Assembly (NCBI RefSeq): GCF_001469875.2
Contig: NZ_LOPW02000017.1
Span: 421,366 to 485,365 of the forward strand
Direction: 5' to 3'
Source: Haloferax marisrubri
GTDB taxonomy: Archaea; Halobacteriota; Halobacteria; Halobacteriales; Haloferacaceae
DNA length: 64,000 nucleotides
In this document: one piece after another, positions 43,725 through 52,476 of the stretch
How the letters are laid out: each line of letters begins with the position of its first letter
Position numbering within the stretch: position 1 is the stretch's first letter
Position numbers and translations under genes: made by a program
The notes under the pieces: generated by a model
What the model was told of the DNA's origin: nothing
Seen by the model: only the letters and a program-made list of their open reading frames with translations
Databases searched by the model: none

Positions 43725-44684
43725 ATGACGCTAGGTGACTGGGTCCGTGAGTCGCGTGCGCGGGCGAAGAATATGGGTGCCCGCCGGGCGGCGCTCGTGT
43801 CGGCGAACGAGTTTTGGGTCGGCGGTCTTCGCCGTCTCGGGCACGTCTGGAACTACGGAACGCCGGTGTACGAACGCGACTGGGACGTGTTGTTACTCCT
43901 CGACGCGTGCCGGTACGACCTCATGCGCGACGTTGCCGCCGGGGGCGACTACCCGTTCCTCGAAGCGATGGAGTCGGTGTACTCCGCGGCGTCGATGTCG
44001 TCCGAATGGATGGAGAAGAACTTCGCCGACGAGTACGACTCGGAGGTGGCGAACACGGCGTACGTCTCCGGAAACCCCTTCTCGCGGGAACTCGACGGCG
44101 ACCGATTCGCCCGTTTCGACGAAGTCTGGCGCTACGGCTGGGACGACGACTTCGGCGGGATTCCGCCGCGTCGCGTCACCGACCGGGCAATCGCCGCCGG
44201 CCGGGAGGGCGACTACGACCGACTCATCGTCCACTACATGCAACCTCACGTCCCGTTCCGAGAGATGCCTGACACGTCGTCGGTGAACTGGGGAGACCCC
44301 GAGGAGAACTTCGGCGTGAAACGCGGGGCCGAGGGCGAAGAGCGCGGGATATGGCACCGGTACCGCGACGGCGACCTCGCTCACGACGCGGTGTGGGACG
44401 CCTACCGCGACAATCTCGAATGGGTGTTAGACGACGTGGCGCTCCTCTTGGAGAACCTCGACGCCGACACCGCCGTCATCTCCAGCGACCACGCCAACGC
44501 CATGGGCGAGTGGTGGTGTTACGGGCACCCGGACTACGCGCCGGTGCCGGCGCTCAAGCGCGTCCCGTGGGTGGAGACGACGGGCACGGACGAGCGCACC
44601 TACGAGCCGACGCTCGAACCGGACGAAGAACAGCTGAACGACGACGAGGTGTCCGACCGCCTCGAAGCGCTCGGATACAAGTGA
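43725..44684 (+). CDS. Sulfatase/alkaline-phosphatase-fold paralog 2
   Basis: A 319-residue protein of the same family: Asp60 in LLDACRYD, His170/His175 in VHYMQPH, Asp255-His256 in SDHANAMGEWW and His268. A nucleophile candidate lies in SAASMSSEWM (87-96). It starts three bases after paralog 1 and ends four bases before paralog 3. It is very like paralog 3 over long stretches (for example RFARFDEVWRYGWDDDFGG), so the pair is probably a recent duplication. It ends LGYK. Confidence 0.78.
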   Translation: MTLGDWVRESRARAKNMGARRAALVSANEFWVGGLRRLGHVWNYGTPVYERDWDVLLLLDACRYDLMRDVAAGGDYPFLEAMESVYSAASMSSEWMEKNFADEYDSEVANTAYVSGNPFSRELDGDRFARFDEVWRYGWDDDFGGIPPRRVTDRAIAAGREGDYDRLIVHYMQPHVPFREMPDTSSVNWGDPEENFGVKRGAEGEERGIWHRYRDGDLAHDAVWDAYRDNLEWVLDDVALLLENLDADTAVISSDHANAMGEWWCYGHPDYAPVPALKRVPWVETTGTDERTYEPTLEPDEEQLNDDEVSDRLEALGYK

Positions 44685-44688
44685 CGAA

Positions 44689-45630
44689 ATGAGCCTTCAA
44701 GACTGGATACGAGAGACGAGAGACAACGTACAGACGTACGGGCTCTCGAGGGGAAGCGCAATCGCCGCGTACGAGTTCTGGCAGGGTGCACTCATCAGAC
44801 TCGGCCGCGACGTCTGGAACTACGGGACGCCGGTGTACGAGCGCGACTGGGACGTGCTGATACTCCTCGACGCGTGTCGGGTCGACCTGATGCGCGAAGT
44901 CGCCGACGGCGGTTCGTATCCGTTCCTCGGTGACATCGAGTCGTTCCCCTCCGCGGCGTCGATGTCGTCGGAGTGGATGGAGAAGAACTTCGCCGACGAG
45001 TACGACGCGGAAGTAAGAGACACGGCGTACGTCACCGGGAACCCCTTCTCGCGAGAACTCGACGGCGACCGGTTCGCCCGCTTCGACGAGGTCTGGCGCT
45101 ACGGTTGGGACGACGACTTCGGCGGGATTCCGCCCCGTCCAGTCACCGACCGGGCAATCGCCGCCGGTCGAGCGGGCGACCACGACCGACTCGTCGTTCA
45201 CTACATGCAACCCCACGTCCCGTTCCGGTCGGGCGAGTTCGAGACCGGACACACCTTCGACGACATCGGCTCTCCCGACGACCACGAGAAGTTCGTCTGG
45301 CACAAACTCCGCGACGGCGAGGTCGAGTTCGACGCGGTGTGGGAGGCGTACCGCGACAACCTCGAATGGGTGTTAGACGACGTGGCGTTACTTCTGGAGA
45401 ACCTCGACGCCGATTCGGTCGTCATCTCCAGCGACCACGCTAACGCCATGGGCGAGTGGTGGTGCTGGGAACACCCGCCGTACGTCCCCGTCCCGGCGGT
45501 CAAGAACGTGCCGTGGGTGGAGACGAGCGGCGCGGACGAACGCAGCTACGAACCCACGCTCGAACCGGCCGAAGAACAGTTGAACGACGACGAGGTGTCC
45601 GACCGCCTCGAAGCACTCGGATACAAATGA
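44689..45630 (+). CDS. Sulfatase/alkaline-phosphatase-fold paralog 3
   Basis: A 313-residue protein of the same family: Asp61 in LLDACRVD, VHYMQPH, SDHANAMGEWW, SAASMSSEWM. The main difference from paralog 2 is the insert after the VHYMQPHVPFR segment (about 178-205), the likely substrate-facing loop. The stop overlaps the next start by four bases. It ends LGYK. Confidence 0.78.
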   Translation: MSLQDWIRETRDNVQTYGLSRGSAIAAYEFWQGALIRLGRDVWNYGTPVYERDWDVLILLDACRVDLMREVADGGSYPFLGDIESFPSAASMSSEWMEKNFADEYDAEVRDTAYVTGNPFSRELDGDRFARFDEVWRYGWDDDFGGIPPRPVTDRAIAAGRAGDHDRLVVHYMQPHVPFRSGEFETGHTFDDIGSPDDHEKFVWHKLRDGEVEFDAVWEAYRDNLEWVLDDVALLLENLDADSVVISSDHANAMGEWWCWEHPPYVPVPAVKNVPWVETSGADERSYEPTLEPAEEQLNDDEVSDRLEALGYK

Positions 45631-46577
45631 CGCTCACAGACTGGCTCAACGAGTCGAAGTTCAAGGTACGCGAGTACGGCCTGGTCGACGGGATAACCTC
45701 GTCGGCGTACGACTTCTGGTCCGGCGCGCTCCGCCGCGGGTTCCACCGCGCCGGGGCGGACCAACTCGGAACGTCCATCTACGACCGAGACTGGGACGCG
45801 CTCGTCGTGCTCGACACCGCTCGGGTCGACGCGATGGAGGCCGTCGCCGACGAGTACGACTTCCTCCCGAGTCACGTCCCCCCGGAGACCTCGCTCGGGT
45901 CGACCTCGTGGGAGTGGCTCCACCGCAACTTCACCCCCGAGCGGAGCGCCGAACTCGCCGAGACGGCGTACGTGACCGCGAACGCGCACACGCGTCGGTT
46001 CGGCGACGAGTTCCAGGTCGGACCGGACGCCTTCGGCCTCCTGGACGAGGTGTGGGAGTACGCGTGGGACGAGGGCTTCGGCGGGATGCCACCCGAGTCA
46101 GTCACGGACCGCGCGATTAGCGTCGGCCGCGAGACCGACTACGACCGGCTCATCGTCCACTACATGCAACCGCACACGCCGTATCGGACCCTCGACGTGA
46201 GCAACGTGGACAGCCGCGAACAGGGAGAGATGACCCGCTCGGAGTGGGACCTCCTCCAGACCGGTCAGTTGGACCGCGACGTGGCGTGGGAGGCGTACCT
46301 CGACAACCTCCGATGGGGGCTCGACGAGGTCGAGACGCTCCTGGAGAACCTCGACGCCGACACCGTCGTCCTCACCGCGGACCACGGCGAGGCGTTCGGG
46401 GAGTGGGGCATCTATGGCCACATCAGACACGTCCCGCTCCCGGAACTACGGCAGGTGCCGTGGGTCAAACTCTCCGCGAGCGACGACGAGACGTACGAAC
46501 CGTCGCTTGAACACGCTGAGACGCAGGTGAGCGACGACGCGGTTGAAGAGCGCTTAAGAGCGCTGGGTTACAAATGA
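45627..46577 (+). CDS. Sulfatase/alkaline-phosphatase-fold paralog 4
   Basis: A 316-residue protein of the same family, but DACR is replaced by DTAR (Asp63), and the second metal motif is the more canonical ADHGEAFGEWG rather than DHANAMGEWW. VHYMQPH is kept. It therefore links the array to ordinary sulfatases. ATGA overlaps lie on both sides (with paralog 3 and the fifth gene). It ends LGYK. Confidence 0.78.
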   Translation: MTLTDWLNESKFKVREYGLVDGITSSAYDFWSGALRRGFHRAGADQLGTSIYDRDWDALVVLDTARVDAMEAVADEYDFLPSHVPPETSLGSTSWEWLHRNFTPERSAELAETAYVTANAHTRRFGDEFQVGPDAFGLLDEVWEYAWDEGFGGMPPESVTDRAISVGRETDYDRLIVHYMQPHTPYRTLDVSNVDSREQGEMTRSEWDLLQTGQLDRDVAWEAYLDNLRWGLDEVETLLENLDADTVVLTADHGEAFGEWGIYGHIRHVPLPELRQVPWVKLSASDDETYEPSLEHAETQVSDDAVEERLRALGYK

Positions 46578-47695
46578 GCGCCATGCCGAACACCCTCCTC
46601 GTCACGGTCGATTCGCTCCGGTACGACCATTACCAGTATATGGAGGCGACGCGGGAGTTCCTCGGTGAGAGCCACCCGGCCGCCTTCGCGACGAACACCG
46701 CGACCCCGGGGAGTTTTCAGTCGATATTCGGCGGCACGTACGTTGGCGAAGTCGGCGTCGAACCGGACGAGACGTTCGTCCCGAAACTGGACCGCGAGTT
46801 CAACGTCGGAATCACGACAAACCGGTTCAACTCGTCGCGGTACGGCTACGACCACGGCTTCGACCACTTCAGCGAACCGTCGCGCGAAAAGGGAATCAAA
46901 GACCGCGTCGCCGCGAGGATGACGCCGCAGAGCCCGCTGTACAAACTGGCCTCGCGGGTCTGGAACGGCGTCCAATCCGTCCAAGGCTCCGTCTCGGAAG
47001 TGACCCGGGAGTACCGCGACGCCGGGAGCGTCGTCGAGGAGTTCCTCGACACCGTCGAGGGGCACGACGACTGGTTCGGCTGGATTCACCTCATGGAGCC
47101 GCACCACCCGTACAACCCCGAGGACGCGCCCGTCTCGCGGGCGAAAGCACAGCAGGTCACCCGCCGGCTGTTGAACGGGACCGCGACCGAGCGCGAGGAG
47201 GAACTCGGGCGGGAACTCTACCGCGGGGAGGTCGAGGAGACGGACGACAGGCTCGCGCGGTTGTGGGACGAACTCTCCGACGACACGCAGGTGTACTTCT
47301 GTGCGGACCACGGGGAACTCCTCGGGGAGCGAGGCGAGTGGGGCCACCACGCGACGATGTGCCCGGAAATCATCCGGGTCCCCGTCGCCACGCGGAACAT
47401 CGACATCGAAGGCGAGGTGACGAGTATCGTCGACATTCCGACTCACCTCCTCGGCGAGGAGTACGCCGACGGCGAGTTCGACCGTGAGGTCGCGTTCGCG
47501 GCGGCGAACGGCCAACACGCGGCGATGAACGCGTCGCACATGGCGACCGAAGACGGCGTCGTGACGCTGGACGGCGAGCCGGCGGAGGACGACGAGTTGG
47601 TCGCCGAGCTGAAAAACTGGTCGCGGGTGGCGTCCATCCCCGTCGAGAAAGACGAGCTTCCGGAAGACGACCTGGAAGCGCTGGGCTACCTCTGA
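46574..47695 (+). CDS. Canonical sulfatase-family protein of the locus
   Basis: A 373-residue sulfatase-like protein lacking the N-terminal extension of the four paralogs. It has VTVDSLRYD (Asp13), a nucleophile region TNTATPGSFQSIFGG where Thr or Ser takes the place of the formylglycine cysteine, HLMEPHHPY (His172/His177), ADHGELLGERGEWGHH (Asp245-His246, His258). The lack of Cys means it is not a normal FGly sulfatase; a phosphatase or phospho-/sulfo-group transferase is likelier. No signal peptide. It ends LGYL, like paralog 1. Confidence 0.8.
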   Translation: MSAMPNTLLVTVDSLRYDHYQYMEATREFLGESHPAAFATNTATPGSFQSIFGGTYVGEVGVEPDETFVPKLDREFNVGITTNRFNSSRYGYDHGFDHFSEPSREKGIKDRVAARMTPQSPLYKLASRVWNGVQSVQGSVSEVTREYRDAGSVVEEFLDTVEGHDDWFGWIHLMEPHHPYNPEDAPVSRAKAQQVTRRLLNGTATEREEELGRELYRGEVEETDDRLARLWDELSDDTQVYFCADHGELLGERGEWGHHATMCPEIIRVPVATRNIDIEGEVTSIVDIPTHLLGEEYADGEFDREVAFAAANGQHAAMNASHMATEDGVVTLDGEPAEDDELVAELKNWSRVASIPVEKDELPEDDLEALGYL

Positions 47696-47702
47696 CCGAG
47701 TA

Positions 47703-49148
47703 ATGTCGAAGGACAAGGACGTGAACACGGCCGAGCTCGACGTCGGCCGCGAGGCGCTCTCGTCGCTGACGGCGAAGCTGACGATGTCCGTGTTCGGGTT
47801 CGTCAGCATCCTCGTGTTCGCCCGCGTGCTGGGTCCCGCGGGCGTCGGCCGGTACTACATCGCGTACACGATAAGCCTGATACTCATCCGCATCTCCGCG
47901 GGAGTCGGACAGGCGGTCAAAAAGCGCGTGAGCGAAGTCGACGAAGCGCCCCACGAGTATCTCGGCGTCGGAATCCTGTTCCACGTCGCCTTCCTCGGCG
48001 TCGGGGGCGGACTCATCTGGGTCCTCTACGGCTTCACGGACCTCATCACGCAGGCCGACGTGGCCGCCGCCGTCTTCGCGGTGTTCGCCACCGAGGGGCT
48101 GTTCCAGATACTCAACCGGTTCTATCAGGGACTCGGCCACCCCGGCGAGTCGTTCTGGATAGACACCTTCCGGAGCGTTCTCACGACCGTCTTCCAGCTG
48201 GCGTTGCTGTTCGCCGGGATGGAGGCGTTCGGCCTGCTCGTCGGCATCGCGCTCGCGACCGTCGTCTGCGTCGTCATCCTGCTGATTCGCGCGGGCGTCA
48301 GACCGGCGCTTCCGTCCCGCCGCGCCATCGACCGAATCGCCGAGTTCGCGCGCTGGAGCGTGGGCACGTCCATCGTCAGCAACGCGTACAGCCGGTTGGA
48401 CGTAATCGTCCTCGGGTGGTTAGTCGGCGACGCGGCCGTCGGGTTCTACGAGACGGCGCTCCGACTCGTCACGCCGGCGACGCAGGTGGCCGGCAGCATC
48501 AGCACGTCGATAAACGTGAAGGCGAGCGGCAAGTCGTCGCTCGGCGAGGACGTCCTCGGAGACGTGTCGAACGCGATCAGCTACACCGGGCTGTTCGCAA
48601 TCCCCATCTTCTTCGGCGCGCTCGCCCTGCCGCGCCCGCTCATGCAGACGTTCTTCAGCGGCGCGTTCGCCGAGGGCGGGCCCGCGCTCGTCGGTATCGC
48701 GGCGTTCACCGCCATCAACGTGTTCAACCAGCCGCTCATCGCCGTCATCGAGGGGACGAACAGGCCCAGAGACGTGTTCCGCGTCCAATCGCTCGTGTTC
48801 GCCCTCAACGTCCCGATGGCGGTGCTGTTTACGAACTGGTTCGGACTGCTGGGCGTCGTCGCCGCGACGTTCCTGTCCGAGTTCGTCATGTTCCTCATGT
48901 ACGAGTACAACACCGTCGAGACGTTCGGCGAGTACGTCTTCCCGCGGCCGGTGTTCGAACAGCTCGCGAGCGGGGCCGTGATGTGCGGGGTCATCCTCCT
49001 GCTCCGGAACGTGGTGTCGCTCAGGGAGTGGCCGGCCGTCATCGCGGTGGTCGCCTTCGGCGCGTGCGTGTACTTCGCCACGATTACCGTCATCAGCTCG
49101 CACTTCCGCCTGACCGTCCGGAACGTCGCCGGCCCGCTACTCAGCTGA
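47703..49148 (+). CDS. Wzx/MATE-like lipid-linked oligosaccharide flippase
   Basis: A 481-residue integral membrane protein with about 12-14 membrane segments of the polysaccharide biosynthesis (MOP) superfamily. The N-terminus has LTAKLTMSVFGFVSILVFARVLGPAGVGRYYIAYT-like features. It probably flips the dolichol-phosphate-linked glycan to the outside, the job given to AglR in H. volcanii. It starts seven bases after the fifth sulfatase-like gene, so it shares the operon. Confidence 0.9.
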   Translation: MSKDKDVNTAELDVGREALSSLTAKLTMSVFGFVSILVFARVLGPAGVGRYYIAYTISLILIRISAGVGQAVKKRVSEVDEAPHEYLGVGILFHVAFLGVGGGLIWVLYGFTDLITQADVAAAVFAVFATEGLFQILNRFYQGLGHPGESFWIDTFRSVLTTVFQLALLFAGMEAFGLLVGIALATVVCVVILLIRAGVRPALPSRRAIDRIAEFARWSVGTSIVSNAYSRLDVIVLGWLVGDAAVGFYETALRLVTPATQVAGSISTSINVKASGKSSLGEDVLGDVSNAISYTGLFAIPIFFGALALPRPLMQTFFSGAFAEGGPALVGIAAFTAINVFNQPLIAVIEGTNRPRDVFRVQSLVFALNVPMAVLFTNWFGLLGVVAATFLSEFVMFLMYEYNTVETFGEYVFPRPVFEQLASGAVMCGVILLLRNVVSLREWPAVIAVVAFGACVYFATITVISSHFRLTVRNVAGPLLS

Positions 49149-49184
49149 ACCCCGCGCCGGCCGAGCTAACTGCAGTTGCGGTAT

Positions 49185-49197
49185 CATAAGGCTTATG
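49185..49197 (+). promoter_or_regulatory. aglB promoter TATA within a short palindrome
   Basis: CATAAG-G-CTTATG, about 28 bases before the aglB ATG. It gives aglB its own leaderless promoter in addition to any read-through from the flippase gene. Confidence 0.55.
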
Positions 49198-49222
49198 CGC
49201 GTTTTCCCAGTCCATCGAAGCG

Positions 49223-52200
49223 ATGAGCGCAGACACAGAGCGAATCGAGGACCACGACTCGAAATCGGTCCTCGACCTCGCCAAAGACTGGTATCACGTC
49301 CCCGCCCTCCTCGTGATACTGGTCGCCATGTTGGCCGTCCGTCTTCGGTCGTATAGCAACTTTGTCAGGGACGGTGATGTCCTCTTCTCCGGAAACGACG
49401 CCTGGTATCACCTCCGCGAGGTGACGTACACCGTCCAAAACTGGCCGTCGACGATGCCGTTCGACCCGTGGACGTACTTCCCGTTCGGGACGAGCGTCGG
49501 TCAGTTCGGGACGATTTACGACCAGATTATCGCCACGGCCGCCCTCGTCGTCGGCCTCGGCAGTCCCTCGGCCGACCTCGTCGCCAAGACGCTGCTCGTC
49601 GCCCCGGCGGTCTTCGGGGCGCTCGTCGCCATCCCGACGTTCCTCATCGGTCGCCGCCTCGGCGGTCGCCTCGGCGGCATCTTCGGGGTCGTCGTGCTCG
49701 CCTTACTCCCCGGGACGTTCCTCCAACGCGGCCTCGTCGGCTTCGCCGACCACAACATCGCCGAGCCGTTCTTCCAGGCGTTCGCGGTCGTCGCCATCAT
49801 GGTCGCTCTCACGGTGGCGAACCGCGAGAAGCCCGTCTGGGAACTCGTCGCCGCCCGCGACTTCGACGCCCTCCGCGCCACGCTCATTTGGTCCGCACTC
49901 GCGGGCGTGGGCATGGCGCTCTACATGTGGGCGTGGCCGCCGGGCGTCCTCTTGGTCGGCATCTTCGGCCTGTATCTGGTCCTCCAGATGGTCGCCGACT
50001 ACGTCGTCGGGCAGTCCCCGGAACACGTCGCGTTCGTCGGTGCGGTCTCGATGGCCGTCACCGGCCTCCTGATGTTCGTCCCGGTGACCGACTTCTCGTT
50101 CAGCGTGACGAACTTCAGTCTCCTCCAGCCAGTCTTCTCCTTCGGTATCGGCGCGGGCGCGGTGTTCCTCGCCGCGCTGGCCCGCTGGTGGGAGTCTAAC
50201 GACGTCGACGACCGCGGCTACCCCGTCGCGGTCGCCGCGTTCGGCCTCGTCGCCGTCGCCGGCACGGCCGTCGTCCTCCCCGACGTCTTCCGCCAGGTGA
50301 GCGTCAACTTCCTCCGCACCGTCGGCTTCAGCGCCGGTGCGGCGACGCGCACCATCGGCGAGGCACAGCCCTTCATCGCCGCGAGCGTCCTGCAGAACAG
50401 CGGCATGACCGCCACCGAGCGCATCATGTCCGAGTACGGCTTCACGTTCTTCACCGGCCTCGTCGGAGCCATCTGGCTCGTCGGCAAGCCGCTCGTCCGC
50501 GACGGCGACACCCGGAAAATCGGCTACGTCGCCGGCAGTCTCGCCGCCTTCGGCGTCCTCTTCTTGATTCCGGCCATCCCGGCCGGCATCGGCGGCGTCC
50601 TCGGTATCGACTCCTCGCTCGTCAGCCTCGCCATCGCGACCGCGCTCATCGTCGGCGCGGTGCTGCAGGCCGACTACGAGAGTCAACACCTGTTCGTGCT
50701 CGTCTGGGCGGCCATCATCACCTCGGCCGCCTTCACGCAGGTCCGCTTCAACTACTACCTCGCGGTCGTGGTCGCGGTGATGAACGCGTACCTCCTCCGC
50801 GAGGTCCTCTCGCTCGGTATCATCGACCTCGCCGGCACCGACCGCCTCGACGACGTGTCGTACGGGACGGTCGCTGTCGTCGCCATCGCCCTGCTTCTCG
50901 TCCTCACGCCGGTGCTCGTCGTGCCGATTCAACTCGGCAACGCCGGCACCAGCAGCAACGCCCTGCAGACGTCCCAGACCGGTCCGGGGACGGTGACGCA
51001 GTGGCAGGACAGCTTCGAGTGGATGCAGAACAGCACGCCCGAAGAAGGGCAGTTCGGCGGCGCATCCAACGAGATGGAGTACTACGGAACCTACGAGCGG
51101 ACGAACGACTTCGACTACGCCGAGGGGACCTACGGCGTCATGTCGTGGTGGGACTACGGTCACTGGATAACCGTCCTCGGCGAGCGCGTCCCGAACGCTA
51201 ACCCGTTCCAGCAGGGCGCGACCGAGGCCGCGAACTTCCTGCTCGCCCCGAACGAGGAACAGGCCGCTGACGTCCTCGCCGACATGAGCGAGGAGGGTAA
51301 CGAGACCCGCTACGTCATGGTCGACTGGCAGATGGCCTCGACCAGCTCGAAGTTCGGCGCGCCGACCATCTTCTACGACGAGTCGAACGTCTCCACGTCC
51401 GACTTCTACAGCACGATGTACCGCCTGCAGGAACAGGAGGGACAGACGACCGTCGCCGCCGCGTCGAGCCTCAAGGACCAGCGGTACTACGAGAGCCTGA
51501 TGGTTCGCCTGTACGCGTACCACGGGAGCGCCCGTGAAGCGTCGCCCGTCGTCGTCGACTGGGAAGAACGCACGTCCGCCGACGGCGAAACCACGTTCCA
51601 GGTGACGCCGTCTGACGGGCAGGCGGTCAGAGTGTTCGACAACATGAGCGCCGCCGAGGAGTACGTCGCGAACGACCCGACCTCGCAGATCGGCGGCATC
51701 GGCACGTTCCCCGAGGAGCGCGTCGCCGCCCTCGAACACTACCGCCTCGTGAAGTCCTCGAACAACTCGGCGCTCCGTTCGGGGTCGTACCAGAACTCCC
51801 TCGTCAGCGAGGGCAACACCTACGGCATCCAGCCGCAGGCGCTCGTCCCCAACAACCCGTCGTGGGTCAAGACGTTCGAGCGCGTCCCCGGTGCGACGGT
51901 CGAAGGCAGCGGTGCCCCGGCCAACACGACGGTGACCGCGCGCGTCCAGATGCGTGACCAGACCACGGGCACGAACTTCACCTACACGCAGCAGGCGCAG
52001 ACCGACGCCGACGGTGAGTTCACGATGACGCTCCCGTACTCCACGACCGGCTACGACGAGTACGGGCCCGACAACGGCTACACGGACGTCAGCGTCCGCG
52101 CGACGGGCGGTTACACGTTCACCGGCCCGACCACGTTCGCCGGGAACAACACCATCGTCAGCTACCAGTCCCAGGACGTCGCCGTCGAGGAAGGCCTCGT

Positions 52201-52357
52201 CAACGGTGCCGAAGACGGCACCGTGCAGGTCACGCTCGAACGGAACGAACAGGAGTTCGACCTGACGGAGAACTCCGATTCGAACGAGACGCAGACGAAC
52301 GAGTCGGCTTCGACCTCGGCGTCGGTCGACGCCGCCGCGCTCTCGGTCGCCGCGTAA
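49223..52357 (+). CDS. aglB: AglB oligosaccharyltransferase
   Basis: A 1044-residue STT3/AglB. About 13 membrane segments occupy the first 580 residues, with the acidic luminal motif GNDAWYH (Asp59) and DHNIAEPFF. The catalytic WWDYGHWI motif is near residue 641. A soluble C-terminal domain of about 400 residues, ending in an acidic Ser/Thr tail, follows. It transfers the glycan from dolichol (mono)phosphate to Asn in N-x-S/T sequons of the S-layer and other exported proteins. It is the last gene of the glycosylation locus. Confidence 0.96.
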   Translation: MSADTERIEDHDSKSVLDLAKDWYHVPALLVILVAMLAVRLRSYSNFVRDGDVLFSGNDAWYHLREVTYTVQNWPSTMPFDPWTYFPFGTSVGQFGTIYDQIIATAALVVGLGSPSADLVAKTLLVAPAVFGALVAIPTFLIGRRLGGRLGGIFGVVVLALLPGTFLQRGLVGFADHNIAEPFFQAFAVVAIMVALTVANREKPVWELVAARDFDALRATLIWSALAGVGMALYMWAWPPGVLLVGIFGLYLVLQMVADYVVGQSPEHVAFVGAVSMAVTGLLMFVPVTDFSFSVTNFSLLQPVFSFGIGAGAVFLAALARWWESNDVDDRGYPVAVAAFGLVAVAGTAVVLPDVFRQVSVNFLRTVGFSAGAATRTIGEAQPFIAASVLQNSGMTATERIMSEYGFTFFTGLVGAIWLVGKPLVRDGDTRKIGYVAGSLAAFGVLFLIPAIPAGIGGVLGIDSSLVSLAIATALIVGAVLQADYESQHLFVLVWAAIITSAAFTQVRFNYYLAVVVAVMNAYLLREVLSLGIIDLAGTDRLDDVSYGTVAVVAIALLLVLTPVLVVPIQLGNAGTSSNALQTSQTGPGTVTQWQDSFEWMQNSTPEEGQFGGASNEMEYYGTYERTNDFDYAEGTYGVMSWWDYGHWITVLGERVPNANPFQQGATEAANFLLAPNEEQAADVLADMSEEGNETRYVMVDWQMASTSSKFGAPTIFYDESNVSTSDFYSTMYRLQEQEGQTTVAAASSLKDQRYYESLMVRLYAYHGSAREASPVVVDWEERTSADGETTFQVTPSDGQAVRVFDNMSAAEEYVANDPTSQIGGIGTFPEERVAALEHYRLVKSSNNSALRSGSYQNSLVSEGNTYGIQPQALVPNNPSWVKTFERVPGATVEGSGAPANTTVTARVQMRDQTTGTNFTYTQQAQTDADGEFTMTLPYSTTGYDEYGPDNGYTDVSVRATGGYTFTGPTTFAGNNTIVSYQSQDVAVEEGLVNGAEDGTVQVTLERNEQEFDLTENSDSNETQTNESASTSASVDAAALSVAA

Positions 52358-52364
52358 GTTCGTC

Positions 52365-52382
52365 CGGGCCGGAACCGGCCCG
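52365..52382 (+). terminator. GC-rich hairpin after aglB
   Basis: CGGGCCGG (52365-52372) pairs with CCGGCCCG (52375-52382), and CTTTTTCC follows at 52410. It is probably the transcription end of aglB. Confidence 0.5.
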
Positions 52383-52476
52383 AACGCCGACCGCCGTTTC
52401 GACGTGTCACTTTTTCCCGCTGCGGTCCGCAGAGCGGTGGACTGATATCCTCCCCGACAGAGGATTCGACAACGAA

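Noticed and set aside
42750..46577. Array of broken copies of one gene
   Set aside because: All four frames are full-length with intact starts, stops, metal ligands and tight operon spacing, so they look functional.
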